Position numbers and translations under genes: made by a program. Of a DNA stretch of 64,000 bases, positions 36,247-44,784 are shown one piece after another. The notes under the pieces are model-generated. The model ran no database searches. It was not told where the DNA came from and worked only from the letters and a program-made list of their open reading frames with translations. The first letter of the stretch is position 1, and each line of letters begins with the position of its first letter. The stretch spans positions 17,484-81,483 of the forward strand of contig JAJEJB010000015.1 of assembly GCA_022828135.1 (NCBI GenBank). Direction: 5' to 3'. Source of the stretch: Acidimicrobiia bacterium. GTDB taxonomy: Bacteria > Actinomycetota > Acidimicrobiia > Acidimicrobiales > Aldehydirespiratoraceae.

Positions 36247-37166
36247 GAGTCGCCTCCTTCTCCGGCCCTGCCTGCCTCGACCCCGTTAATGAAGTCTGCT
36301 ACCGCCGCTGCAGCCGCGTCGGGCTGCTCTATGTGCGCAGCGTGTCCAGCGCCAGCGATGCGGGCGACACCGGACCGGGGCAACCCGGCTGCGAGCTGGT
36401 CCGCGATGGCACAGAACTTGGCGTCGTGAGCACCGACCAGCAGCCGGGTGGGCGTGTCGCAGTCCCCCAGACGTTCGTGCAGCGGTTCCATGGCTCCGGT
36501 GCCCCCGGCCAGCAGGCTGCGGGCCAGGCCTCGGGGGTCGGACGCCAGGCGCTGGGCTCGGACGGCTCGCAGATGGGCATCGCCCAGCGCGGCCTGTCCC
36601 GCGAACAGGGGGTCGGCCATCCACTCGTCCACGAAGACTTCGAGGTCCGCAGCGACGTACCGGGCACGGGCCTCGTCGGCCTCGGCCCGCAGCCGACGCT
36701 CGGCCGGGTCTGCGATTCCGGCTGAGGCTCCGATCAGGGTCAGCGACCGCAGCCGCGGCGATGCCGCGCATCCGAGCGTCAAACCAACCCGGCCACCCAT
36801 CGAGTAGCCGACCAGATGGAACGTCCCGCAATCGAGCGCATCGGCGACGGCGAGCACCTGCCCGGCCATGGCCTCGACCCGGTAGAGGTCGAGATCGTCG
36901 GGCGCGTCGGAGTCTCCGTGCCCCACCAGGTCCGGGGCCACCACTCGCAGCGCCGGGCGGGACGGGTCACCTTCCGCCAGGCGCTCGATCAGTGGAGCCA
37001 TCGCTCGGGCAGAGCCGGTGAACCCGTGCAGCACCAGGACAGGCACGCCGTCAGCCGGACCGGTCCATTGCACGGCCAGTTCCACGCCCCCGGCCTCGAC
37101 ACGCGTTCTATTCGAGGTTCTAGGCCCTATGGACGGATAACCGCGCACAGAATGGTCAAGGGCCAT
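36243..37166 (-). CDS. menH: Alpha/beta hydrolase, probable SHCHC synthase MenH
   Basis: A 307-residue alpha/beta hydrolase: oxyanion strand LVLHGFTGSARAM, nucleophile elbow GYSMGG, acid in LLVGAHDAKF and histidine in AGAGHAAHIEQPD. MenH removes pyruvate from SEPHCHC to give SHCHC. The function is inferred from the menF-menD-menH-menC order. It overlaps the menD end by 11 nt; the exact start is uncertain because a GTG lies two codons upstream and the first 25 residues look unstructured. Confidence 0.8.
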   Translation of the reverse strand: MALDHSVRGYPSIGPRTSNRTRVEAGGVELAVQWTGPADGVPVLVLHGFTGSARAMAPLIERLAEGDPSRPALRVVAPDLVGHGDSDAPDDLDLYRVEAMAGQVLAVADALDCGTFHLVGYSMGGRVGLTLGCAASPRLRSLTLIGASAGIADPAERRLRAEADEARARYVAADLEVFVDEWMADPLFAGQAALGDAHLRAVRAQRLASDPRGLARSLLAGGTGAMEPLHERLGDCDTPTRLLVGAHDAKFCAIADQLAAGLPRSGVARIAGAGHAAHIEQPDAAAAAVADFINGVEAGRAGEGGDS

Positions 37167-38964
37167 CAGCACCCCGATCGGCGACCAGGGCTCGTCGGGC
37201 CGCTTGCTGGGCCACGGCGGTCAGGGCACGGCGCTGGGCCACATCGTCGTCACGGTCGATGTCGACGACCAGCAGGTCGACGCCCGGAGTTCGGGCCGCG
37301 GCCGCAGCGCCCACCGCGTTCCCCAACTGGCCGGCCGTGGATACTCGATGAGCCCGGATGCCGCCGAACCCGTCGAGACGGCACAGGTCGAGGCCGTGCG
37401 ACGTGCGGAACAGGCGCTCGAAGTCCCGGGCCGCAATGCGGTCGGCCACGGGCAGCAGCGAGAAGATCTCGCCGCCGTCGTTGTCCACGCACACTGCGAC
37501 CAGATGCAGTCCGAGGCGGGCCGCGGCGGCAAGGCCGCTTAGGTCGTGGAGCAACGCCAGATCCCCGGTGTATAGAGCGACGGTCCTGGACGGGTGGGCC
37601 GCCGCGATGCCCAGGGCGGTGGAGGCGCTGCCGTCGATGCCGGCCGCGCCCCGGTTGGCCGAGCAGACGACCGATCCGGTGTCGAACACGAAGGAGTCGA
37701 GATCCCTGACGGGCATCGAGTTGGTCGCAACCAGCACGGCGCCGTCGGGCAACCCGCCGGCGAGGACCCGAGCGGTGCGGGCCGACAGCAACGGACCGTC
37801 GTCGACGGCGGCTCCGACCGCTTCACGGGCAGCTGCGTCGAGTCTCGACCAGGTGTCGAGCCATTCGCCGGGAGCGTCGCGACCGGGCGGGGCAGCACCG
37901 GCCGTGATCGAACTCAGTGCCTCCGCGGCGGCCGGGACGTGGCCGGTGAGCCGGAACACGGCCTGCTCCCAGCGATCCTCGGGGTCGATGAGCACCACGT
38001 GGCGCGGGCGGGTGCGCTCCAGCCAGAGCCGGACCGGCTTGGTGGTGACCGTGCGTCCCACCAGCACCGCCACGTCGGGTCGCAGGGCCTCGGCGAGGGC
38101 CTCGTCGGCCAGCAGGTGGTCGGCGGTAGCGACCACGTACCCTGGCCCTCCGGCACTGCCGGCCGTGCCGGAGCCGCACCGAATGTGGGAGATGGGCTCA
38201 CCGATGAGAGGCCAGCCGGCCCAGGACGCGAACCGCCTCGCTTGCGCGGCCCACTCCGGTTCCCGGTCCAACCCCCCACCCGGCCATGGCCCGACCACAA
38301 CGACTCCCCGCTCGCACTCCGCGGCGATTCCAGCCAGGTCGGACAACTCCTTGGCCGGGTCCAGATCTTCGTCGCCGGCCGTGCGCCCCGCATCGACCTC
38401 CGCCGGGGACTCCCCTTGCACCGGCACCGTCGACACCGGTTCCAGTGGCTCCCGCAGGGGCCAGTTGAGATGGACCGGCCCGGGGTCGCGGCCCGAAGCC
38501 GACGCCACGGCCGCCTCGGCCCATCCGGCGGCGGCACCGGGACCGGCCTCGTCGGGCACCGGCAGGTCGATGCTCAAGCGCACCGCGGTCCCGTACAGGC
38601 CCACCTGGTCGATGGTCTGGGGCGATCCCCAGCCCCGCAGCTCCGGGGGGCGGTCGGCGGTGCACACGATCATGGGAATGCCCGCGTGGGAGGCCTCCAC
38701 CACCGCGGGGAGGTAGTTGGCGGCCGCGGTGCCCGAGGTGCACACCAGCACCGCGGGCCGGCCCGAGGCCCGGCCCATTCCGAGGGCGAAGAATCCTGCG
38801 GAGCGTTCGTCGAGCTGGATCCAGGTGCGGATCCCGGGCTGGGCGTCGAAGCAGAGAGTCAACGGAGTCGAGCGCGATCCGGGGCTGATCACGGCGTCGG
38901 TTACCCCCAGAGCCGCCAGCCGGGCCGCGAAGGCCGCGACCGTGCGGTAAACGGCGTCGGTCAT
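37156..38964 (-). CDS. menD: MenD, SEPHCHC synthase
   Basis: A 602-residue thiamine-diphosphate enzyme. The N-terminal domain begins ISPGSRSTPLTL, with the catalytic glutamate region LDERSAGFFALGMGRASG. The ThDP site GDLALLHDLSG...NDGGEIFSLLP is in the C-terminal domain. It condenses 2-oxoglutarate and isochorismate in menaquinone synthesis. I chose the ATG giving MTDAVYRTVAAFAA, which fits MenD N-termini and starts 35 nt after menF; a longer frame extends into menF. Confidence 0.92.
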   Translation of the reverse strand: MTDAVYRTVAAFAARLAALGVTDAVISPGSRSTPLTLCFDAQPGIRTWIQLDERSAGFFALGMGRASGRPAVLVCTSGTAAANYLPAVVEASHAGIPMIVCTADRPPELRGWGSPQTIDQVGLYGTAVRLSIDLPVPDEAGPGAAAGWAEAAVASASGRDPGPVHLNWPLREPLEPVSTVPVQGESPAEVDAGRTAGDEDLDPAKELSDLAGIAAECERGVVVVGPWPGGGLDREPEWAAQARRFASWAGWPLIGEPISHIRCGSGTAGSAGGPGYVVATADHLLADEALAEALRPDVAVLVGRTVTTKPVRLWLERTRPRHVVLIDPEDRWEQAVFRLTGHVPAAAEALSSITAGAAPPGRDAPGEWLDTWSRLDAAAREAVGAAVDDGPLLSARTARVLAGGLPDGAVLVATNSMPVRDLDSFVFDTGSVVCSANRGAAGIDGSASTALGIAAAHPSRTVALYTGDLALLHDLSGLAAAARLGLHLVAVCVDNDGGEIFSLLPVADRIAARDFERLFRTSHGLDLCRLDGFGGIRAHRVSTAGQLGNAVGAAAAARTPGVDLLVVDIDRDDDVAQRRALTAVAQQAARRALVADRGADGP

Positions 38965-38999
38965 GGCTGGGCCGCTGGTCGGGCGACGGCGGGCACGAG

Positions 39000-40895
39000 T
39001 CAGCCCTCGTCGATTACGTCCAGGAGGGCTCGGAGTTTGTACGCCGTCTCGGTGAGCTCCTCCGCCGGCCGCGAGTCGGCCACCACCCCGGCCCCGGCGA
39101 ACAGGCAAGCTCCTTCCGGCCCGGTCAGCGCGCAACGCAGGGCGACTCCCATCTCGCCGTTGCCGTCGAGGTCGCACCATCCCACCGGGGCCGCATACCA
39201 GCCCCGGTCGAAGCCCTCATGGCGGGCGATGAACTCCAGGGAGGCGCCGGTTGGGGCGCCCCCGACGGCTGCAGTGGGATGCAGCACGCCCGCGGCCCGC
39301 AGCACATCCATGTCGCTCGCTCCGGTCCGCCGGCGCTGCACCTCCGCGGTGATGGGCGTGTGCAGGTGCTGGACACGATTGAGACGCATCAGTCCCGGCT
39401 CGGCCGGCGCCGGGTCCACCAGACCCAGACCGGTCAGCGCCTCGGTGATGCCGTCCACCACGAAGCGGTGCTCGGAACGGTTCTTGGCCGAGGCCAGCAG
39501 CCCGGCAGCAAGACGCTCGTCCGCTTCGGGGGTGTCACCCCGGGGGGCGGTGCCGGCCAGAGCAGTGGTGTGCAGCCGTGAGCCGTCGAGCGTGACGAGT
39601 TCCTCGGGGGTAGCCCCCAGGAAGGTCGTCTCGCCGACTGAGAACGCGAAGGTCGCGCAAGCCGGGTTGCGCTGCCGGAGCCGGTCGAGCACCGCGACCA
39701 CATCAAGGCCCCGATCGAGCGTCAGCGTTCGGGCCAGCACCACCTTTTGGAAGGCACGCCGGCCGATGGCGGCGACGGCTTCGGAGACGAGAGCCTCGTA
39801 GTAGTCGTCACGGTCGCACTCCACCGAAGCCGCAGCCCAGTCGGCAGTAGCCGGCAGCGGCTCCACCTCGAAGGCTGCCAGCTGCCGCTCCAGCGCGGCT
39901 TCGGCGGCTGCTTCGTCGCCGTCGGGGCCGACCCGGGTTGCGGCCAGCACCCAGGTGCCGTCTTCACGATCGATCACGGTCAGCTCGGGCAGCACCATCC
40001 GGCAGTCTCCGAACCCTCGCCAGGACGGGCCCCGGTGCGGACTCCCGCTGTCGTTGTTGCTGCGTGGCTGTGAGTCGTTGCCGGCGGCTTCCCTGTTCGC
40101 GGTGAACGAGAACCCGCCTACCAGCACCGGGGCCGGGCCCTCTGACTGCTCGTCGCGCCGGATCCGGGCTGCCAGCACGGCCCGAGCCGCCGAAGCGGCC
40201 GAGAACCGGTCGTTGCCCGTCGGCTCGATGGCCTCGACTTCGCCGATGGCCGCCACGCCCACACCTTGGTCCGGTCGCAGCCACACGGTGCGCAGGCGGT
40301 CGGCGCCGGCCGAGGCATAGACCGCGAGCGGGTCGACGCGCCTGTGGAGGCGTCGTGTCCTGACGAGGATGGCACCGGCCGCGATGGCAGGATCGTCCGC
40401 TACCCGGGCCATGGCCCTGGCCCACAGGGTCCTCTCGAAGTGGCCGACCACGAGCTTGGTGGCCACCGGGACGAGCCGGTTCACGCTGGCAACCAGCGCG
40501 GCCCGGTCCGGGCTGTCCCGCTTGATGTGGCGCTTGAGCAGGTCGATGGCGTCGTCGATCAGGTTCTCGACGTTGGTGACGTGGCGCATGGCCAGGGCGG
40601 CCAGCTCCTCGATGGCCACGCCCTCGCCGACCAGGGTTCGGGCTGCGGCCAGCACGGCGACGTCGTCGGAGCCGAAGAGCTCGCCTTCAGAGCCGTTGTC
40701 CAGAGGCGCCAGCAGACCGGCGTCTATCACGAGGTCGACGACGAAGGCGGGAACGTCGGCCCGTTCGGCGAGCTCCGCCCGGTCGAGCAGGAGACCGGCT
40801 TGATCGGCTTCAGCCCCGGCGGCGCTGTCCGGCACGCCCACCATGCTACGAGTCTCGGCCCGGAGCGGACCGCAGGAGTCCGCCCGGCCGGTCAT
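39000..40895 (-). CDS. menF: Isochorismate synthase with N-terminal MerR-like domain
   Basis: A 631-residue protein in one uninterrupted frame. Residues about 35-140 resemble a MerR-type winged helix and its helical extension (LDRAELAERADVPAF, then AGLLAPL, FGSDDVAVLAAARTLVGEG, IEELAALAMRHV). Residues about 185-631 are an isochorismate synthase: TTALAGTAPRG, KNRSEHRFVVD, HLHTPITAEV, HPTAAVGGAPT and FAGAGVVADSRP. Isochorismate synthases are normally about 400-450 residues without a DNA-binding domain. The fusion suggests either self-regulation of the men operon or a decayed regulator fused by readthrough. A second ATG 17 codons downstream is an alternative start. Confidence 0.85.
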   Translation of the reverse strand: MTGRADSCGPLRAETRSMVGVPDSAAGAEADQAGLLLDRAELAERADVPAFVVDLVIDAGLLAPLDNGSEGELFGSDDVAVLAAARTLVGEGVAIEELAALAMRHVTNVENLIDDAIDLLKRHIKRDSPDRAALVASVNRLVPVATKLVVGHFERTLWARAMARVADDPAIAAGAILVRTRRLHRRVDPLAVYASAGADRLRTVWLRPDQGVGVAAIGEVEAIEPTGNDRFSAASAARAVLAARIRRDEQSEGPAPVLVGGFSFTANREAAGNDSQPRSNNDSGSPHRGPSWRGFGDCRMVLPELTVIDREDGTWVLAATRVGPDGDEAAAEAALERQLAAFEVEPLPATADWAAASVECDRDDYYEALVSEAVAAIGRRAFQKVVLARTLTLDRGLDVVAVLDRLRQRNPACATFAFSVGETTFLGATPEELVTLDGSRLHTTALAGTAPRGDTPEADERLAAGLLASAKNRSEHRFVVDGITEALTGLGLVDPAPAEPGLMRLNRVQHLHTPITAEVQRRRTGASDMDVLRAAGVLHPTAAVGGAPTGASLEFIARHEGFDRGWYAAPVGWCDLDGNGEMGVALRCALTGPEGACLFAGAGVVADSRPAEELTETAYKLRALLDVIDEG

Positions 40896-40907
40896 CGGTC
40901 ATCGGGA

Positions 40908-40913
40908 TAGAGT
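40908..40913 (+). promoter_or_regulatory. Leaderless -10 element of the DUF2269-like gene
   Basis: TAGAGT ends 6 nt before the ATG at 40920 and no Shine-Dalgarno sequence is visible. The gap of 24 nt to the divergent menF start must also hold the menF promoter. Confidence 0.5.
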
Positions 40914-40919
40914 CGGCCC

Positions 40920-41378
40920 ATGGTCTTCGCTGCGGGCACTACCGCCTACAACATCGTCGAGTTGTTCCACGTTCTAACGGTGCTGGTGGCGCTCGCCCCG
41001 GTGTTCGTCCATCCGCTGCTGCGCAAGCAGATGCAGTCGGCGGGCGGCTCCGCGCACCAGCAGCTGGTCGTGGCCATGGCGTCCAACGCACGGCGCCTGT
41101 ACGGGCCGGCGCTGATCGTGGCCGGCCTGCTCGGCATCGCCATGGTCGAGATGTCGGAGGACGCGATCTCGCTGACGGAGGGCTGGGTGATCGCCGCCAT
41201 CGTGATCTGGGTGGTGATGAACGGCGTCCTTCACGGCATGATCCGGCCCGCGCTCAAGGCCCAGGGCATCGAGGGGGCGTCTCCGGCGACGGACAAGCGC
41301 CTGGAGGTGGGGTCGGCCCTGCTGTCGATCGGGTTCACGGTCCAGCTGATACTGATGATCTGGCAGCCCGGAGGCTGA
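40920..41378 (+). CDS. Small integral membrane protein, DUF2269-like
   Basis: A 152-residue protein with four predicted membrane helices (about residues 9-30, 58-77, 86-105 and 127-147). The sequence IVELFHVLTVLVALAP at the start and the arrangement of four helices resemble the DUF2269 family, whose function is unknown. It is divergent from menF and convergent with the YibE/F protein, with a 66-nt gap to it. Confidence 0.68.
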   Translation: MVFAAGTTAYNIVELFHVLTVLVALAPVFVHPLLRKQMQSAGGSAHQQLVVAMASNARRLYGPALIVAGLLGIAMVEMSEDAISLTEGWVIAAIVIWVVMNGVLHGMIRPALKAQGIEGASPATDKRLEVGSALLSIGFTVQLILMIWQPGG

Positions 41379-41444
41379 GCACCCGGGCGCTGCGCCCCCC
41401 CTATCGCGCTGTCGGCCCCGACTCCGGAGCCGATGGTGGTCGCT

Positions 41445-42776
41445 TCACCATTCGGGCTCGTCCTGGTCGGGAGCGAAGTCCGCCCATCGGGGCGCCGGTG
41501 CAGGATCGGCGGACCCGGCCGCGGCTTGCCCCTCCGGTCGAGTCCCATCGGCCGACTCGGCTGATTCCGGGGTGCTGGCACCGGCGTTCACCAGCGCCGC
41601 CAGCACGGTCGTGACCGGCACGGCCGCGACCAGGCCCAGCGAGCCGCACAGCGTCCGGACGATCTCCACCGCGATCAGCTCGGAGTTGGCCACCATGGCC
41701 AGCGACTGGTCCGACACCGCGAACAGCAGCACCAGAGGAAGGCCCGCGCCCGCGTAGGCGAGCAGCAGCGTGTTGACGGTGGCCGCGATGTGCTCCCGCC
41801 CGACCCTGATGCCCGACGCGATGATTTCCCGCCTTGGTAGGTGGGGGCTGTGGTAGCGCAACTCCGCCACAGCTGCGACCTGGGTGACCGTCACGTCGTC
41901 GAGTGCGCCCAGCGCGCCGATGATGGCCCCGCCCAGCAGGAGCGAGGCCAGGTCGACGTCGCCGGCGATCAATGGCAGGGTCAGACCCTCCTCGGTGGCC
42001 AGACCGGTGAACTCAGCGAGTCCGAAGAAGATCCACGACAACCCCAGGGTCAGCCCCAGGGACGCGAGGGTGCCGGCGAGGGCCACGGTGGTGCGCGGGT
42101 TGAGGCCGTGGGTGAGGTACAGGCTCACGAACGCGATCACCGCGGCGGCCACCACCGCCACCAGCACCGGATCGTTGCCGTCGAGCACGGAGGGGGCGAC
42201 GAAGGCGATCAGCACCACCAGCGTGGCCGCCATCCCGACGAGGGCCAGGGCGCCGCGCAGGCGCCCGAGGGCCACCACCACCAGGGCGAACAGCCCGGCG
42301 AGCCACACCAGCGGCGTGCGCCGATCGCGGTCGACGAAGAAGTAGTAGTCGTTGGAGGCCTCGTAGCCGACGATCACCTTGTCCCCCGGTGAGATTCGTA
42401 TGGAGACGCGGTCGTACTCCAGGTTGAACTCCGGCAGGGCGACCTTCGTACCTTCAGCGGGGCCCTCGTCGACACGGGTGGTGATGGTCCTGCACGCCTG
42501 GGGATCGTCGGGAGCCGAGTAGCTGCACACCCGGTCGGTGACCGCGGTGACGGTGGCGGCCAAGCGCTGGTACGCGAGCCCTATCTCGTCGGCCCGCTCC
42601 TGGGCGGCGTCCCGGCCCGCTCCCGTCGGCCACAGCAGCACCAACCCCACGGCCGCGGCCGCACCGGCGAGAGCGACGAACACCAGCACGGAGCCCAGCA
42701 CCCGGTCGCTCCGCCAAGCCTTCCAGCCGCCCCAGAGGCCCGGTCCTGGCCGGTGCTGGTTCGAGCCGCCACCCAT
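41445..42776 (-). CDS. YibE/F-family membrane protein
   Basis: A 443-residue protein with an N-terminal membrane helix, an extracytoplasmic domain (about residues 45-130, with EYDRVSIRISPGDKVIVGYE) and seven or so helices, including VSLYLTHGLNPRTTVALAG and GALGALDDVTVTQVAAV, the hallmark of YibE/F proteins. The C-terminus is acidic and Pro/Ala rich. The family's transport role is not known. I chose the ATG giving MGGGSNQHRPG because CATAAT lies 7 nt upstream; an ATG nine codons earlier is possible. Confidence 0.83.
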   Translation of the reverse strand: MGGGSNQHRPGPGLWGGWKAWRSDRVLGSVLVFVALAGAAAAVGLVLLWPTGAGRDAAQERADEIGLAYQRLAATVTAVTDRVCSYSAPDDPQACRTITTRVDEGPAEGTKVALPEFNLEYDRVSIRISPGDKVIVGYEASNDYYFFVDRDRRTPLVWLAGLFALVVVALGRLRGALALVGMAATLVVLIAFVAPSVLDGNDPVLVAVVAAAVIAFVSLYLTHGLNPRTTVALAGTLASLGLTLGLSWIFFGLAEFTGLATEEGLTLPLIAGDVDLASLLLGGAIIGALGALDDVTVTQVAAVAELRYHSPHLPRREIIASGIRVGREHIAATVNTLLLAYAGAGLPLVLLFAVSDQSLAMVANSELIAVEIVRTLCGSLGLVAAVPVTTVLAALVNAGASTPESAESADGTRPEGQAAAGSADPAPAPRWADFAPDQDEPEW

Positions 42777-42783
42777 GGGCACG

Positions 42784-42789
42784 ATTATG
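42784..42789 (-). promoter_or_regulatory. Leaderless -10 element of the YibE/F gene
   Basis: CATAAT on the minus strand ends 7 nt before the ATG at 42776, close to the canonical TATAAT. Confidence 0.45.
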
Positions 42790-42836
42790 ACCGCGATTAG
42801 CATCGGCAGGTCGCAGCACCTGGGAGGCGAACGGCG

Positions 42837-43883
42837 ATGAGCGAGTTTCCTGAACTGGGCTTCTATGCACTGGCGGGCGAGCCCGGCAGTTCGCGGGACC
42901 TGCTTCAGGAGGTGCGTGACGGCGAGGCGCTGGGGCTGGGAACCGTGTTCATATCCGAGCGCTACAACAAGAAGGAGGTGGCCGCGCAGTGCGGGGCGGC
43001 GGCCGCCGTCTCCGAAACGATCACCATCTCGACCGGCGTCACCAACAGCAACACCCGCCATCCGCTGGTGACCGCCGCGTTCGCCCGCACGATGCAGAGC
43101 CTCACGGGCGGACGCTTCGTGCTGGGCATCGGGCGCGGTGTCCCGCTGCTGCAAACCGTGATGGGCATCAACCACATCACGACGGCCGAGATGGAGGACT
43201 TCGCCGGGCTGATGCGCCGGCTGTTCCGGGGCGAGTCAGTGGTGAACCACGACGGACCGGCCGGGCGCTACCCGTTCCTGCGTCTCGATACTTCGCTCGA
43301 CGAGCACCTGCCCATGAGCCTCGCCGCCTTCGGCGAGAACACGCTCAAGCTTGCGGGCCGCTGCTTCGACGAGGTGATCCTGCACACCTACTTCACCGAC
43401 GAGACGGTGGCGCGCTGCGTGGAGACGGTGCGGTCCGCGGCCGAGCGTGCGGGCAGGGATCCCGCGGCGGTCCGGGTGTGGTCGTGCTTCGCCACCATCG
43501 GCGACCACCTGCCCTACGAGGCCCGGATGATGAAGACGGTGGGGCGGCTGGCCACCTACCTGCAGGGCTACGGGGAGCTGCTGGTGAACACCAACCGGTG
43601 GGACCTCGCCGCACTCCAGCGATTCCGGGAACATCCGGCGGTGGCGACGCGCCGAGGAGCGATCGACGCCGGAGCCACTACGGAAGAACTCGAGCAGCTG
43701 GCCGAGGTCATCCCCACCGAGTGGCTCGCCCCGGCCGCCACCGGCACGCCCGAGCAGTGCGCCCAGGCGGTGCAGCACCAACTCGACCTCGGCTGCGACG
43801 CCGTCATCATGCACGGCGCCACCCCACAAGAACTAGAGCCGGTAGTAGCCGCCTACCGCGACCGTCGACGCGACACGGACTAG
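42837..43883 (+). CDS. LLM-class F420-dependent oxidoreductase
   Basis: A 348-residue TIM-barrel flavin/F420 oxidoreductase of the luciferase-like group. Recognisable parts are LGLGTVFISERYNKKEV, the cofactor-region ITISTGVTNSNTRHP, and LTGGRFVLGIGRG. It most resembles the TIGR03857-type F420-dependent proteins of actinobacteria. The ATG follows GGGAGG. F420 use is inferred from the family; no substrate can be named. Confidence 0.85.
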   Translation: MSEFPELGFYALAGEPGSSRDLLQEVRDGEALGLGTVFISERYNKKEVAAQCGAAAAVSETITISTGVTNSNTRHPLVTAAFARTMQSLTGGRFVLGIGRGVPLLQTVMGINHITTAEMEDFAGLMRRLFRGESVVNHDGPAGRYPFLRLDTSLDEHLPMSLAAFGENTLKLAGRCFDEVILHTYFTDETVARCVETVRSAAERAGRDPAAVRVWSCFATIGDHLPYEARMMKTVGRLATYLQGYGELLVNTNRWDLAALQRFREHPAVATRRGAIDAGATTEELEQLAEVIPTEWLAPAATGTPEQCAQAVQHQLDLGCDAVIMHGATPQELEPVVAAYRDRRRDTD

Positions 43884-43899
43884 CCGGCTCGACGCCGTC

Positions 43900-44232
43900 T
43901 CAACGATGGCCCGGACTCACCCAGGTGAGCCAGACCGTCATCTTCTCATCATCGATGCAGTACCAGATCCGGCCCGATCCGGTGACCTCGTATTGCCACT
44001 GCTCCATCTCCACACCATTGATGTGGCCCACACGAAGCGGACCCTTCAGCCGATGCTGCCTGCCGCTGCGTCGACGCGGCTCAGCCGCAAGCACCTCCCA
44101 CGCCGCCCGCGCGCTTGAGGGCGACTCGCGACAGACTTGCTCCCACCCCTTCGCGGACACATTGTCCTCGAAACGGATGTCCCATTCGCCGCGACGCGGC
44201 GGAGGAGCGACCCGATCGCGCCGACGCGGCAT
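43900..44232 (-). CDS. RelE/ParE-like toxin (putative)
   Basis: A 110-residue basic protein. The C-terminal half, with RLKGPLRVGHINGVEMEQW, YEVTGSGRIWYCIDD and TVWLTWVSPGHR, matches the fold pattern of small RelE/ParE-type mRNA interferases or gyrase poisons. The N-terminus starts MPRRRDRVAPPP. It follows the stop of a 120-residue acidic protein by 5 nt, the gene order antitoxin-toxin. It sits at the left end of the defence island. The toxin function is inferred from fold and context only. Confidence 0.55.
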   Translation of the reverse strand: MPRRRDRVAPPPRRGEWDIRFEDNVSAKGWEQVCRESPSSARAAWEVLAAEPRRRSGRQHRLKGPLRVGHINGVEMEQWQYEVTGSGRIWYCIDDEKMTVWLTWVSPGHR

Positions 44233-44237
44233 CGGGT

Positions 44238-44600
44238 CTAGACAACAGGTCTCGGTACGCGCTCGCCGTGTGCCGACCGTGGCCCAGTGAGCCGCCTCGC
44301 GAGCTCGGGATCCAAATGGATCTCCGCCGTCACCCGCCACTCCCGCAGCGCCTGCTCGACAGGCCCGAGATCGTCGGTCTCGGCCGCCTCAGCCATCAGC
44401 CGGGACATCTCCTCAGCGAACAGCCTCCTGTCGCACTCGGGCATGACATCCACCCACGACAACTCGCCTGGAGCGTTGCTGTCGACTTCATCAGAACTGC
44501 TGTCAACTGAGCGGGGGTCGACATCACTGCTCACGGCGGGAGCATAGTCCGATCCCGCGTGGCGGACCTGAGCGACTCCGGTCGCAGCCTTCCCAGTCAT
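44238..44600 (-). CDS. Putative antitoxin, acidic protein
   Basis: A 120-residue acidic protein (many Asp and Glu, pattern SSDVDPRSVDSSSDEVDS) with no clear DNA-binding motif. I chose the ATG giving MTGKAATG because AAGGAG lies 7 nt upstream; the frame extends further upstream through an AT-rich stretch that looks like a promoter (TTGACA). Its 3' end is 5 nt before the toxin-like gene. Function is inferred from this pairing. Confidence 0.5.
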   Translation of the reverse strand: MTGKAATGVAQVRHAGSDYAPAVSSDVDPRSVDSSSDEVDSNAPGELSWVDVMPECDRRLFAEEMSRLMAEAAETDDLGPVEQALREWRVTAEIHLDPELARRLTGPRSAHGERVPRPVV

Positions 44601-44770
44601 CACGTCTCCTTCTACTCCTCGCATCCTGCGTTCCATAACAGATAATACATTGTCAAGAGAGAACAATACTCAATCATTATCAACTTTCAACCGAATCGAG
44701 AACCCGAGCCGCTGCCGCTCGCAACTGACGCTGTATTCGCTGCGAGTGATCGCAGCTTGTTCCCACCGCC

Positions 44771-44776
44771 TACGAT
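44771..44776 (+). promoter_or_regulatory. Possible -10 element of hsdR
   Basis: TACGAT lies 8 nt before the GTG chosen as the hsdR start. It is a weaker case than the other leaderless sites here because of the extra base, and an AT-rich region about 130 nt upstream could hold another promoter. Confidence 0.3.
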
Positions 44777-44784
44777 GCCCGCCG

